A stretch of DNA of 64,000 bases from Streptomyces coacervatus (GTDB lineage: Bacteria; Actinomycetota; Actinomycetes; Streptomycetales; Streptomycetaceae), in contig NZ_JARHTP010000003.1 of NCBI RefSeq assembly GCF_029223485.1, forward strand, positions 496,001 through 560,000. The letters run 5' to 3'. The first letter of the stretch is position 1. Each line of letters starts with the position of its first letter. A program made the position numbers and the translations under genes. Shown here piece after piece: positions 25,085-33,924 of the stretch. The notes under the pieces were generated by a model, which saw only the letters and a list, made by a program, of their open reading frames with translations, did no database searches and was not told where the DNA came from.

Positions 25085-26203
25085 ATGGACGTCACCCATG
25101 CCCGTACCCGTGCCTTCCGTCTGCGCATCGCCGTCGGCGTGCTCGTCTGTTCGCTCGCGCTCGTCTCGGGCTGCACCTCCCGTTCCTTCGGCGAGCAGGG
25201 GAAGTCGACCGCACAGGCTGCGGAGGCCACGGAGGCCGCGCAAGCCGCACGGGCCGCGCAAGCCGTCGCCCCCATGTCGGGCAGCGACCTGCAGAGCGCC
25301 TACCAGAAGGTGATCAAGAACGTTCTGCCGTCGGTCGTGCAGATCCAGGCCGGCAGCGATCTGGGGTCGGGGATCGTCTACGACGGCGCGGGGCGCATCG
25401 TCACCAACGCGCATGTCGTGGGGGACTCGAAGTCCTTCAAGGTGACGACCGCCAACAGCGAGGGCGTGCTCACCGCCGGGCTCGTCTACTCGTACCCGGA
25501 CCAGGATCTCGCCGTCATCAAGCTGGACAGGGTGCCGAGCGGGCTGAAGGCGGCGGCCTTCGCGGACTCCTCGAAGGTGGCGGTCGGGCAGATCGTACTG
25601 GCGATGGGTTCGCCGCTCGGGCTGTCGTCCAGCGTGACGCAGGGGATCGTGTCGGCGACCGGGCGGACCGTGAGCGAGGGCCGTACCGGCGGGGGCACGG
25701 GCGCGACGATCGCCAACATGGTGCAGACGTCCGCGGCCATCAACCCCGGCAACAGCGGCGGCGCCCTCGTCGACCTCGACGGACAGGTCATCGGGATTCC
25801 GACGCTCGCCGCCACCGACCCCGCCCTCGGGAACGGCGCGGCGCCCGGCATCGGGTTCGCGATCCCCTCGTCGATGGTCAGGACGATCGCCGGGCAGATC
25901 ATCAAGAGCGGCAGGGTCACCGACTCGGGGCGGGCCGCGCTGGGCATCACGGGCCGTACGGTCGTCGACGACAGCTACCGGGCCACCGGGGTCGCCGGGG
26001 TCGCCGTGAGGAGCGGCGGTGCGGCCGAGAAGGCCGGCATCCGGCCCGGGGACGTGATCACCAGCCTGGGCGGTACGGCCATCACCACCATCACGTCCCT
26101 GTCCGAGGCGCTGGCGGCCCAGAAGCCGGGCGACAGGACGTCGGTGACGTTCACCCGGAACGGGAGTCGGAAGAAGGTCGAGGTGACGCTCGGCGAGCAG
26201 TGA
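25085..26203 (+). CDS. HtrA-like trypsin/PDZ serine protease lipoprotein
   Basis: 372-residue extracytoplasmic protease. A lipoprotein signal (FRLRIAVGVLVCSLALVSGC, Cys30) anchors it to the outer face of the membrane. The protease domain has the catalytic triad His110 (TNAHVVG), Asp141 (DQDLAVIKL) and Ser224 (NPGNSGGAL), and residues about 275-372 form a PDZ domain (GVAVRSGGAAEKAGIRPGD). This is the DegP/HtrA layout for protein quality control, with a lipid anchor instead of the usual membrane span. An Ala/Glu-rich linker connects anchor and protease. It ends at a strong hairpin. Confidence 0.92.
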   Translation: MDVTHARTRAFRLRIAVGVLVCSLALVSGCTSRSFGEQGKSTAQAAEATEAAQAARAAQAVAPMSGSDLQSAYQKVIKNVLPSVVQIQAGSDLGSGIVYDGAGRIVTNAHVVGDSKSFKVTTANSEGVLTAGLVYSYPDQDLAVIKLDRVPSGLKAAAFADSSKVAVGQIVLAMGSPLGLSSSVTQGIVSATGRTVSEGRTGGGTGATIANMVQTSAAINPGNSGGALVDLDGQVIGIPTLAATDPALGNGAAPGIGFAIPSSMVRTIAGQIIKSGRVTDSGRAALGITGRTVVDDSYRATGVAGVAVRSGGAAEKAGIRPGDVITSLGGTAITTITSLSEALAAQKPGDRTSVTFTRNGSRKKVEVTLGEQ

Positions 26204-26236
26204 GGAGGGGGCGGCCGGATCGCGGCCGCCCCCTCC
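26204..26236. terminator. Hairpin terminator after the HtrA-like gene
   Basis: Stem GGAGGGGGCGGCCG (from 26204) pairs with CGGCCGCCCCCTCC (to 26236) around a 5-nt loop, followed by CTTTCC. It serves the HtrA-like gene and possibly the convergent small gene. Confidence 0.85.
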
Positions 26237-26279
26237 CTTTCCGTACCGCCGGCGTCCGTATCGCCTGCGTCCGTACGGA

Positions 26280-26492
26280 CTACGCCTCTTCGGCGTGCAG
26301 GCTCATCGGCCCGTAGATCACCGCGGAGTCCTCGAACAGCGTCACCTGGTCGGCGCCGCCGTCCTGCAGGGCCTTCCAGTGCTCCCCGATCCAGGACTCG
26401 GCGTCCCCCTGCGTGGTGAACTCCTCGGGCTGGACCGCCGGCTGGACCTCCGCCCCGTCGGTCTTCTCGAACCGCCACGTCCATGACGCCAT
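26280..26492 (-). CDS. Small conserved hypothetical protein, 70 aa
   Basis: 70-residue acidic protein (SWTWRFEKTDGAEVQPAVQ at the N-terminus, then QGDAESWIGEHWKALQDGGADQVTLFEDSAVIYGPMSL). The pattern of a short beta strand, a Trp-rich helix and two strands looks like a single compact domain; I recall proteins of this type as widespread Streptomyces hypotheticals but know no function. A GGAGGCG sequence lies just upstream of the ATG. Confidence 0.8.
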   Translation of the reverse strand: MASWTWRFEKTDGAEVQPAVQPEEFTTQGDAESWIGEHWKALQDGGADQVTLFEDSAVIYGPMSLHAEEA

Positions 26493-26605
26493 CTACGCCT
26501 CCCGTGTCTGAGCACCTGCAGAGCAGAAGGCGGATCTTGGTCCGCCTCCTGCCCGAAGCCTAGTCGGATGGGCAGCACCTGCGCAGACACGCGAAAATCA
26601 CTTCC

Positions 26606-27817
26606 GTGGAAGTGACTCTGCTCGGCACCGGTGCCCCCGCGGGCCTGCCCCGCCCCGACTGTCCCTGCGCCGCCTGCGCGACCGCGCTCGGCGAGGATGC
26701 CCGCGCCGCCACCGCGCTACTCGTCGACGGGACCCTGCTGCTCGATCTGACACCCGGTGCGGCGTTCGCGGCCGCGCGGGCCGGGCATTCGCTCGGCGGT
26801 GTACGGCAGGTGCTGTTGTCGCATCCGCACGACGGGCCCGCGGTCGAGGTGCCGGCCGGGCTGCCGCAGCCCGCGCGGGTGCCGGACGGGCGGGAGTTGG
26901 CGCTGCTGACGGGGCATCGGGTGCGGGCGGTGGCGATGGACGGGCCGGGCACGGGGTATGCGGTGACCGGGCCGAACGGGCAGCGGGTGCTGTATCTGCC
27001 GCCGGGGGGTGCGCCCGCCGGGCTGGAGAACAACGGGGCTCACGGGGCTGTGGTGTGTGACATGGTACTGGCCGATGTCGTGGGGCGCCCCGACGCGCTG
27101 GCCAAGCTGCGCGCGGTCGGTGCCCTCGGCCCGACCACGGACGTCGTCGCCGTACATCTCGACCATGACGTGCCGCCGGGGCCCGAGTTGCGGCGGCGGC
27201 TCGCGGCCGCGGGGGCGCGGGCCGTGCCGGACGGGACGACGCTGACCGTGGGGGTGTACGAGGACGTGCCCGATGTGCCGCGGCGGACGCTGGTGCTGGG
27301 CGGGGCGCGGTCCGGGAAGTCGGTGGAGGCCGAGCGGCGGCTGGAGGCCTTTCCCGATGTGCTGTACGTGGCGACGGGCGGCTCGCGGAACGGGGACAAG
27401 GAGTGGGCGTCCCGGGTGGCCGTCCACCGGGACCGGCGGCCGGGGTCCTGGCGGACGGCCGAGACCTGCGACCTGGTGCCGCTGCTGGCGGTCGACGGGC
27501 CGCCGCTGCTCATCGACTGTCTGTCGCTGTGGCTGACGGACGCGATGGACTCCGTGGGCGCGTGGGACGACGCGCAGTGGGCGGACGGCGGGGAACGGGC
27601 TCTGCGGGAGCGGGTGCGGGAGCTGACGGACGCGGTGCGGGCGACCCGGCGGACCGTGGTCGCCGTATCGAATGAGGTCGGCTCGGGAATCGTGCCGGCC
27701 ACGGCTTCCGGGCGCCGTTACCGCGACGAACTCGGGCGGCTGAACGCGGCGTTCGCCGGGGAGTGCGAGCAGGTGGTGCTGGTGGTGGCGGGGCAGGCGC
27801 TGGTGCTACGGGGCTGA
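26606..27817 (+). CDS. cobU: Adenosylcobinamide kinase / guanylyltransferase with N-terminal MBL-like domain
   Basis: Late cobalamin biosynthesis: phosphorylates adenosylcobinamide and transfers GMP to it. The C-terminal 180 residues are CobU: P-loop LVLGGARSGKS at about 229-239, ATGG, HRDRRPGSWRT, LLIDCLSLWLTD and VSNEVGSGIVP. The N-terminal 220 residues resemble a PhnP-like metallo-beta-lactamase fold (LLGTGAPAG, the Cys cluster CPCAAC, LLSHPHDG, HLDHD), but the HxHxDH metal motif is altered to HPHDGP, so catalysis by this half is doubtful. It starts at GTG 26606. The stop overlaps the convergent methyltransferase gene by 12 bp. Confidence 0.92.
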   Translation: MEVTLLGTGAPAGLPRPDCPCAACATALGEDARAATALLVDGTLLLDLTPGAAFAAARAGHSLGGVRQVLLSHPHDGPAVEVPAGLPQPARVPDGRELALLTGHRVRAVAMDGPGTGYAVTGPNGQRVLYLPPGGAPAGLENNGAHGAVVCDMVLADVVGRPDALAKLRAVGALGPTTDVVAVHLDHDVPPGPELRRRLAAAGARAVPDGTTLTVGVYEDVPDVPRRTLVLGGARSGKSVEAERRLEAFPDVLYVATGGSRNGDKEWASRVAVHRDRRPGSWRTAETCDLVPLLAVDGPPLLIDCLSLWLTDAMDSVGAWDDAQWADGGERALRERVRELTDAVRATRRTVVAVSNEVGSGIVPATASGRRYRDELGRLNAAFAGECEQVVLVVAGQALVLRG

Positions 27818-28324
27818 CCCGGCGGTTCGTCCGATGCGGCGGGCGATGGTCCTGTGCGTGTACGGGAACTGGCCGAGGAAGTGACGGCTCGTCGCGACGG
27901 TCGCGCAGCCGTGGAACTGGAGTTGGGTGCGCAGGGCGCGCAACTGCGAAGGGCGGGCCTCTACGAGGAGGAGGCCGCCGCGGCGGACGAGCATGAGGGC
28001 GGCGCGGAGTTCGGCGCGGAAGTCCGGGGCGGGTGTGCGGTGTCTCAGGAGCGTGACGACGTCGTAGCGGGCGCGCAGGATCGTGGTGATGTGAGGGTCC
28101 GTCACATCACCCACGAAGGCCTCCTCGACGCGCTCGGCATGACGGGCGTACGACACGCGCGGGGTGGGGTCGAGGCCGTCGAAGCAGGTGTAGGGGAAGA
28201 GTTCGCGTGCCGTCTCGGGGAAGCGGGCGTCGCCCGTGCCCACGTCCAGCCAGCTCTCCGGTTCGGGAAGGAGCCGCAGGATCACGCGTGCCGTCGCGCG
28301 GTGGTGCCGTTGCAGGCGTGTCAT
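27806..28324 (-). CDS. Class I SAM-dependent methyltransferase
   Basis: 172-residue methyltransferase of unknown target. Motif I is WLDVGTGDARFPETA, the following acidic position is in FDGLDPTP, and motif IV is YDVVTLLRHRTPAPDF; a leading HHRATARVILRLLPEPE helix precedes the fold. ATG 28324 was chosen because GGGAG lies 6 nt upstream. Lacks any added domain. Sits between two cobalamin genes on the opposite strand, but nothing in the sequence links it to cobalamin synthesis. Confidence 0.85.
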   Translation of the reverse strand: MTRLQRHHRATARVILRLLPEPESWLDVGTGDARFPETARELFPYTCFDGLDPTPRVSYARHAERVEEAFVGDVTDPHITTILRARYDVVTLLRHRTPAPDFRAELRAALMLVRRGGLLLVEARPSQLRALRTQLQFHGCATVATSRHFLGQFPYTHRTIARRIGRTAGSAP

Positions 28325-28472
28325 GGCGGCTCCCGAAGACATAGGACAATCCGCTGCAAAACGGAACGTATGGGATCTCTGTCCCGGGAGCAATGACGTC
28401 ACGCGCGCGTGGTGACCGTCATCGGGCCATGTGGCGCTGTTCCGTTCGACCGGTGCCGGTACTGTTCGGCGA

Positions 28473-29597
28473 ATGAGCTCGCTTAATCTCGACGACTTCA
28501 CCGATCTGATCGAGCGCCCCGACGGCGGGGTGCGGCGCGACGCCGAGGCGCGTCGGGAGCGTCAGATCGTGCCCCCCGGGTCGCTGGGCCGCCTCGACGA
28601 CCTGGGTGAGTGGCTGTCGGCGGCCCAGTCCGCCGTGCCGGTGCGGCCGATCGAACGGCCCCGGGTGGTGCTCTTCGCCGGCGACCACGGAATCGCCGAA
28701 CTGGGCGTCTCGGCACGGCCGGTGGGAACCGCGGACCAGCTCGTGCGGGAGGTCCTGGAGGGCGGCCGTCCGGTGTCGGTGCTCGCCCGGCGGCTCGGTG
28801 TGCCGGTGCGGATCGTCGACATGGCCCTGGACTGCGACCCCGGGACGCTGCCCGCCGAGGTCGTACGGCACCGGGTGCGGCGCGGCAGCGGACGGATCGA
28901 CCGCGAGGACGCGCTGACGGCCGAGGAGGCGGAGGCAGCGTTCCGCGCCGGGATCGCGGTGGCCGACGAGGAGGCCGACTCCGGTACGGATCTGGTGGTG
29001 CTCGGCGATGTGAGCGTGGGCGGGACGACCGCGGCCGGCGTGCTGATCGCCGCGCTGTGCGGGACCGACGCGTCCGTCGTCACCGGGCGGGGCGGGCTCG
29101 CCATCGACGACCTGGCCTGGATGCGCAAGTGCGCGGCGATCCGGGACTCGCTGCGCCGGGCCCGGCCCGTGCTCGGCGACCAGCTGCAGCTGCTGGCGAC
29201 CGTGGGCGGGGCCGACCTCGCCGCGATCACCGGCTTCCTGCTGCAGAGCGCGGTGCGGAAGATGCCGGTGATCCTGGACGGGGTCGTGACGGCCGCCTGC
29301 GCCCTGGTGGGGCAGCGCATCGCATTCCGCGCGCCGGACTGGTGGCTGGCCGCGCACGACAGCGGGGAGCCCGGGCAGGCGAAGGCACTGGACCGGATGG
29401 CGCTGGAGCCGCTGCTCTCGCACGGGGTGACCGTGGGCGAGGGCGCGGGGGCGCTGCTGGCCCTGCCGCTGGTGCAGGCCGCGGCGGCGCTGGCCGCGGA
29501 GCTGCCGGAGAAGCCGCAGGTCTCCGAGGCGCCCGAGGAGGTACCTGAGAAGGAGGAACCTTCGGAAGAGGTCGACGCGAAGGAGGAGACCGAGTAG
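28473..29597 (+). CDS. cobT: Nicotinate-nucleotide:dimethylbenzimidazole phosphoribosyltransferase
   Basis: Activates the lower ligand base for cobalamin nucleotide loop assembly. The 374-residue product has PPGSLGRLDDLG (near residue 30), VVLFAGDHGIAELGVSA, LGDVSVGGTTAAGVL, the GGADLAAITGFLL segment and the C-terminal GVTVGEGAGALLALPL with the catalytic glutamate region. After the enzyme ends, about 40 extra residues form an unusually Glu/Pro-rich tail (SEAPEEVPEKEEPSEE). The ATG at 28473 starts the conserved region. cobU and cobS are in the same window but not adjacent. Confidence 0.95.
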   Translation: MSSLNLDDFTDLIERPDGGVRRDAEARRERQIVPPGSLGRLDDLGEWLSAAQSAVPVRPIERPRVVLFAGDHGIAELGVSARPVGTADQLVREVLEGGRPVSVLARRLGVPVRIVDMALDCDPGTLPAEVVRHRVRRGSGRIDREDALTAEEAEAAFRAGIAVADEEADSGTDLVVLGDVSVGGTTAAGVLIAALCGTDASVVTGRGGLAIDDLAWMRKCAAIRDSLRRARPVLGDQLQLLATVGGADLAAITGFLLQSAVRKMPVILDGVVTAACALVGQRIAFRAPDWWLAAHDSGEPGQAKALDRMALEPLLSHGVTVGEGAGALLALPLVQAAAALAAELPEKPQVSEAPEEVPEKEEPSEEVDAKEETE

Positions 29598-29681
29598 GCC
29601 CAGGGAGGGGCCGAAAGTCGGCAGAACCGCAGACCAAAGATGGACGAGTTCATCAGTGCATCGCCCATATGATCCTCACTC

Positions 29682-31433
29682 ATGGGACATGCCCGAATTG
29701 CCTCGCGGCGAGCCGCCGCATTCGCCGTCTGGTATTTGCGGGCCGTCGCGTTCGTCAATTTCCTCAGTGCCGTCTGGGTCTCTCTGGGGCAGGACGTGCG
29801 ACGGCACAACCAGGAGAACTTCTTCACCCCGTATCTGCTGACCGCAGGCTTCGCCTCCGGTGTGTTCACGGCGTTCCTCGCCATCACCATGCGGCGCCGC
29901 AAGCGCGCCGCATGGATCCTCAACCTCGCACTCGCCGGCTCGTTCCTCGGACTGTTCGCCTTCGCGATGTCGTTCCCGGAGATCCGGCAGTACGCCCAGA
30001 ACTGGATCTCGCTCGCCCTCACGGCCCTCTTCGTCGTCGCCCTGCTGGTCGGGCGGCGGGAGTTCTACGCCAAGGGCGACCGCTCGAACCCGAAGCTCGC
30101 CGCCGCCGTCGCGGTGGGCGGCACACTGGTCGCCTCGCTGCTCGCCGCGCTGCTGGTGACGGTCACCAACCAGGATCCGGACGCGGCGAGTTCGACGTTC
30201 CCGGAGCGCTGGCGCTACGGCACCCTCCGGCTCGTCTCCGTCGCCGTCGACGAGTCCCGCTTCCCCGGCATCGACGCACCGAACTGGGTCAACGTCGCCA
30301 TCAACGTGCTCAGCACGGTCCTCGTCCTCGCCGTCTTCTACGCCGCCTTCCGCTCCCGGCGCGCCGTCGACCCGCTCACCGAGGACGACGAGAAGCGGCT
30401 GCGGGAGCTGCTGGAGCGGCAGGGCGAGCGCGACTCGCTGGGCTACTTCTCGCTGCGGCGGGAGAAGAGCGTGGTCTGGTCGCCGACCGGCAAGGCGGCC
30501 GTCGCGTACCGGGTCGTCGGGGGTGTCTCGCTGGCGTCCGGTGATCCCATCGGTGACCCGGAGGCCTGGCCCGGCGCCATCGAGCCATGGCTCGCCGAGG
30601 CGCGGGCACACGGGTGGATCCCCGCCGTGATGGGGGCGAGCGAGGAGGCCGGGACCGTGTACGCACGGCACGGCCTGGACGCGCTGGAGCTCGGCGACGA
30701 GGCCCTCGTGGAGGTCGCCGACTTCACCCTCGAAGGGCGCGCCATGCGGACCGTGCGGCAGGCCTACAACCGGGTGAAGCGGGCCGGGTACACGGTGCGG
30801 ATCCGACGGCACGAGGACATCCCGGCCGACGAGATGGCGTATCTGCTGAAGCGGGCGGACGACTGGCGCGACGGGGCCACCGAGCGCGGGTTCAGCATGG
30901 CGCTGGGGCGGCTCGGGGACCCCGAGGACGGGCAGTGCGTGATGCTCGAATGCAGGGATAGCCGCGCTGGGGAAGGGGCGGGGGAGTTGAGGGCGCTGCT
31001 CTCCTTCGTTCCCTGGGGCCCGCACGGGCTCTCCCTCGACCTCATGCGCCGTGACCGCGACTCCGACAACGGCCTGATGGAGTTCATGGTCATCGAGCTG
31101 CTGCAGCGCGCCCGAGAGATCGAGATCACGCAGGTGTCTCTCAACTTCGCGATGTTCCGTTCGGTCTTCGAACGTGGCGCACGCCTCGGCGCCGGGCCGG
31201 TGCTGAGGCTGTGGCGCTCGCTGCTCAGCTTCTTCTCTCGCTGGTGGCAGATCGAGTCGCTGTACCGCGCCAACGCCAAGTACCGGCCCATCTGGGAGCC
31301 GCGGTTCCTGCTCTTCGAGAAGAGCGCTGACCTGCCGCGCATCGGCATCGCGTCGGCGCGCGCGGAGGGGTTCCTGGAGGTCCCGGGACTGCCGAAGTGG
31401 CTGAACCGCAAGCACCTCGAAACGCACAGATGA
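29682..31433 (+). CDS. DUF2156 membrane protein, MprF/LysX-like aminoacyl-phospholipid synthase
   Basis: 583-residue protein with six membrane spans (about residues 12-34, 48-69, 78-97, 108-124, 140-162, 203-223) and a cytoplasmic GNAT-like DUF2156 domain from about 240 (SVVWSPTGKAAVAYRVV, VMGASEEAGTVYARHGL, FRSVFERGARLG, near the C-terminus ESLYRANAKYRPIWEPRFLLFE). Such proteins move an amino acid, often lysine, from tRNA to phosphatidylglycerol and so reduce negative surface charge. The lysyl-tRNA synthetase domain found at the C-terminus of mycobacterial LysX is absent here. The amino acid and lipid are not known. It is followed 34 bp later by a rhomboid-like gene. Confidence 0.85.
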   Translation: MGHARIASRRAAAFAVWYLRAVAFVNFLSAVWVSLGQDVRRHNQENFFTPYLLTAGFASGVFTAFLAITMRRRKRAAWILNLALAGSFLGLFAFAMSFPEIRQYAQNWISLALTALFVVALLVGRREFYAKGDRSNPKLAAAVAVGGTLVASLLAALLVTVTNQDPDAASSTFPERWRYGTLRLVSVAVDESRFPGIDAPNWVNVAINVLSTVLVLAVFYAAFRSRRAVDPLTEDDEKRLRELLERQGERDSLGYFSLRREKSVVWSPTGKAAVAYRVVGGVSLASGDPIGDPEAWPGAIEPWLAEARAHGWIPAVMGASEEAGTVYARHGLDALELGDEALVEVADFTLEGRAMRTVRQAYNRVKRAGYTVRIRRHEDIPADEMAYLLKRADDWRDGATERGFSMALGRLGDPEDGQCVMLECRDSRAGEGAGELRALLSFVPWGPHGLSLDLMRRDRDSDNGLMEFMVIELLQRAREIEITQVSLNFAMFRSVFERGARLGAGPVLRLWRSLLSFFSRWWQIESLYRANAKYRPIWEPRFLLFEKSADLPRIGIASARAEGFLEVPGLPKWLNRKHLETHR

Positions 31434-31466
31434 AGCACCTGGAGACGCACGGATGAGGACCGCCGG

Positions 31467-32168
31467 ATGAAGACGCTCGCCCGCTGGGCCCGCGCCGAAT
31501 GGGGACTCCTGTACGTCACCGTGCGCGAGCCGCTGCTCAAGCGGCGCCGGCGGGTGATCCCGATGACTCTCGGGGCGGTGGTGCTGACAACGGTCATACA
31601 GCTCGTGCAGAACCAGTCGTGGGGCTATCAGTTCGTGCAGAACATCGGGGCCGTGCGCGCCGAGGACCCGCTGTGGCTGTCGCTGCTGCGCACTCCCCTG
31701 TCGTTGTTCGTCCCGGCGCTGGACCTTCCGGTCTGGGGTGCGCTCGCGCAGATCCTGTTCGTGTTCGGGATCGCGGAGATCTGTATCGGCCGCTGGCGCA
31801 CGCTCGTCATCGCGTACGCCGCCACGCTCGCCGGGACGCTGTATGCCCGCCTGGGCATCTGGCTGGGGTTCGACAACCCCTTCGGACTGCCCTCCTCCGA
31901 CGCCCGGGTCGTGGACACCGGCCCGTCGGCTGCGGTGGTGGGGCTCGCCGTGTTCCTCGGGTGGCGCTACGGGGCGTATGTCACGGCGTGTGCGGTGACG
32001 GCGGCGATGGCGGTCGAGGTGATGCTGAAGGGGAACCTTGCGGGCAAGGAGCACATGGCGGCGATCGCGGCGGTGGGGGTGCTGTGCTTCATCTCGGCGC
32101 TGCGGCATCGCCACCGGCCGGTGGCGCGGATCGGTTCGGGGCCGGGTTTTCCGTCGGCGAGATCTTGA
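31467..32168 (+). CDS. Rhomboid-like membrane protein
   Basis: 233-residue protein with about six membrane spans. A GPSAAVVGL segment inside one span and a later KEHMAAIAAVG segment resemble the GxSx and His motifs of rhomboid intramembrane proteases, so a serine-histidine dyad could exist, but the family is divergent and it may be a non-catalytic relative. It starts 34 bp after the DUF2156 gene, on the same strand, likely in one operon. A basic N-terminus (KTLARWARAEWG, KRRRR) suggests the N-terminus is cytoplasmic. Confidence 0.75.
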   Translation: MKTLARWARAEWGLLYVTVREPLLKRRRRVIPMTLGAVVLTTVIQLVQNQSWGYQFVQNIGAVRAEDPLWLSLLRTPLSLFVPALDLPVWGALAQILFVFGIAEICIGRWRTLVIAYAATLAGTLYARLGIWLGFDNPFGLPSSDARVVDTGPSAAVVGLAVFLGWRYGAYVTACAVTAAMAVEVMLKGNLAGKEHMAAIAAVGVLCFISALRHRHRPVARIGSGPGFPSARS

Positions 32169-32170
32169 CT

Positions 32171-32238
32171 GCGGCACCGTCGTGGTTGGTCGCGCCCACG
32201 CGGCGGAGCCGCAAATGGATACAGCCCCGCGCCCCTAA
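32171..32238 (+). repeat. Interspersed repeat family 1, copy b (long form)
   Basis: Long form: GGTTGGTCGCGCCCACG, then GCGGCGGAGCCGCAAATGG, then ACAGCCCCGCGCCCCTAAA. Same parts in the same order as the minus-strand copy at 45300-45369. Lies between convergent genes and contains the self-complementary GCGGC/GCCGC core. Confidence 0.75.
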
Positions 32239-32255
32239 AAAAACCAGGGCGCGCC

Positions 32256-33017
32256 TCACCGGCCGAGGGCGCGGTCCGGCGTCGGGTCGGGCTTGCCGCC
32301 GAGCAGATCCTGGAATCTGCGGCGGGGGCCGACCCAGCGGCGGTCGTGGTGGTAGGCGCGCAGGGCTGACCTGGCCCGGGCGCGCGGGCGGCGGCGGTAG
32401 AAGCGCTTGGCCCAGGGCGAGCCTGGGCGGGCCAGCCGGACCAGGCCGATCAGACCGATGAACGGGACGATCACGCTGAAGATCGCCATCCGCGTCTTGC
32501 CCTTGCTGAGCACGGCCAGCGAGAACAGGAAGTTCACCACGACGGTCGAGATCACGCTCCCCCGGTCATTCAGCTCCTGCTGGCTCATGTCGTTGACACC
32601 GAACGGCGAGAACCCCGAGAGCATCAACCCCACCAGGGCCGCCGTGAGAACGACGGCCTCGACGCTCTTGCGGCCCTCCTCGGTCCAGTAGACGTCGTCG
32701 AGGTGCAGGATCAGCGCGAACTCGTCGAGGACCAGCCCCGCCCCCATGCCGAAGAGGACCGCGAACACGGCCGAGCCGAGCCCGTGCCGGCTGCTGGCCA
32801 CCGCCCCGAAGCCGCCGACGATCGCGAGCACCACTCCCGGCACCACGTGATGGATGTGCAGCCCGCCCGCCTTGACATTGCCGAAGGGCCCCCGGCCGGC
32901 CCGGATGAGGCGGGTGATGACCCGCGTGATCAGGAATGTCAGCACGAACGCGGTGAGGGCGAGCAGCAGCGGCAGCTTGCCGGGCTCGATGATGTTGCGC
33001 TGGAGCCAATGTCCCAT
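32256..33017 (-). CDS. Integral membrane protein, unknown function
   Basis: 253-residue protein with about six membrane spans and a basic cytoplasmic tail (RRRPRARARSALRAYHHDRRW). Notable polar residues inside the membrane region: GGLHIHHVVPG near residue 52, LDEFALILHLDDVYW near 98-112 and a loop with NDMSQQEL. The His- and Asp-rich motifs could bind a metal. I do not recognise a named family. Convergent with the rhomboid-like gene and divergent from cobS, whose start lies 72 bp away. Confidence 0.85.
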   Translation of the reverse strand: MGHWLQRNIIEPGKLPLLLALTAFVLTFLITRVITRLIRAGRGPFGNVKAGGLHIHHVVPGVVLAIVGGFGAVASSRHGLGSAVFAVLFGMGAGLVLDEFALILHLDDVYWTEEGRKSVEAVVLTAALVGLMLSGFSPFGVNDMSQQELNDRGSVISTVVVNFLFSLAVLSKGKTRMAIFSVIVPFIGLIGLVRLARPGSPWAKRFYRRRPRARARSALRAYHHDRRWVGPRRRFQDLLGGKPDPTPDRALGR

Positions 33018-33089
33018 ATGCGCACTTTAGCCATGAGCTCCTTCCGCCTCTCCGTATCCGCCATCCCGACCGCCGGGTAGCCTGCGCCG

Positions 33090-33884
33090 GTGCCCGAACC
33101 CTCCAAGACCCCCTGGCCGGACGGCCTCCGCTTCGCCTTCGGCACCCTCACGGTGCTCCCCGTGCCGGTGACCCGCTGGGACCGGGACGCCGCACGCGGC
33201 GGCATGCTCTGCGCCCCGCTCGCCGGGCTGGTCGTCGGCGGCTGCGCGGCCCTGGCCGGCGTGGTGCTGCTGGCGCTGGGCGCGGGTGCGCTGCTCGCCG
33301 CCGTCGCCTCCGCCGCCGTACCCGCCGTCCTCACCCGCGGACTGCACCTCGACGGGCTCGCGGACACCGCGGACGGACTCGGCAGCGGGAAGCCCGCCGA
33401 GGACGCGCTGCGGATCATGAAGCAGTCGGACATCGGGCCGTTCGGGGTGATCACGCTCGTCCTCGTACTGCTCGCGCAGGTGGCCGCGCTGGCTCAGGCG
33501 TACGGCGACTCGTGGGCCCGGGGCGCACTCGCCGCCGTCGTCTCGGCGACGGCCGCCCGGCTCGCGCTCACCCTGGCCGCGCGGTCGGGGGTGCCGGCCG
33601 CCCGGCCCGAGGGGCTGGGGGCGGCGGTCGCGGGCGTGGTGCCGGTGCGGGCGGCGGCGGTCGCGGCGGTGGCCGTGACCGGGGCAGCCGCCGCCGGGGG
33701 TGCGCTCGTGGGGACGTACGACATCGTCCGTACGGCGACGGCGGTGATCGTCTCCCTCGGCGTCGCCGAACTCCTGCTCCGGCACTGCACGCGCCGCTTC
33801 GGCGGGGTCACCGGCGATGTGTTCGGGGGGCTGGCGGAGACGGCCGCGACGGTGTCGCTCGTGGTGTTGTCGCTGGGGCAGTAG
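33090..33884 (+). CDS. cobS: Adenosylcobinamide-GDP ribazoletransferase (cobalamin synthase)
   Basis: Joins adenosylcobinamide-GDP and alpha-ribazole in the membrane to give adenosylcobalamin. The 264-residue product has the family N-terminus (RFAFGTLTVLPVP), the acidic motif LHLDGLADTADGLG (near residue 91) and MKQSDIGPFGV, followed by Ala/Val-rich membrane spans and RRFGGVTGDVFGGLAE near the C-terminus. All late cobalamin functions CobU, CobT and CobS are thus in this window but in separate transcription units. Confidence 0.95.
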   Translation: MPEPSKTPWPDGLRFAFGTLTVLPVPVTRWDRDAARGGMLCAPLAGLVVGGCAALAGVVLLALGAGALLAAVASAAVPAVLTRGLHLDGLADTADGLGSGKPAEDALRIMKQSDIGPFGVITLVLVLLAQVAALAQAYGDSWARGALAAVVSATAARLALTLAARSGVPAARPEGLGAAVAGVVPVRAAAVAAVAVTGAAAAGGALVGTYDIVRTATAVIVSLGVAELLLRHCTRRFGGVTGDVFGGLAETAATVSLVVLSLGQ

Positions 33885-33924
33885 TCTCTTTCGCCGTACA
33901 CGGACAAATGATCGTGATCGGGGG

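Noticed and set aside
26493..28472. Search for a cobalamin riboswitch near the cobU, cobT and cobS genes
   Set aside because: No leader long enough and no B12-box-like sequence seen before any of the three genes; their upstream gaps are short.
29676..32177. 833-codon open frame on the minus strand
   Set aside because: It lies opposite the DUF2156 and rhomboid-like genes, which have clear membrane spans and conserved motifs. Long antisense frames are expected in very GC-rich DNA; the translated sequence is an Arg/Gly/His-rich mixture with no domain.
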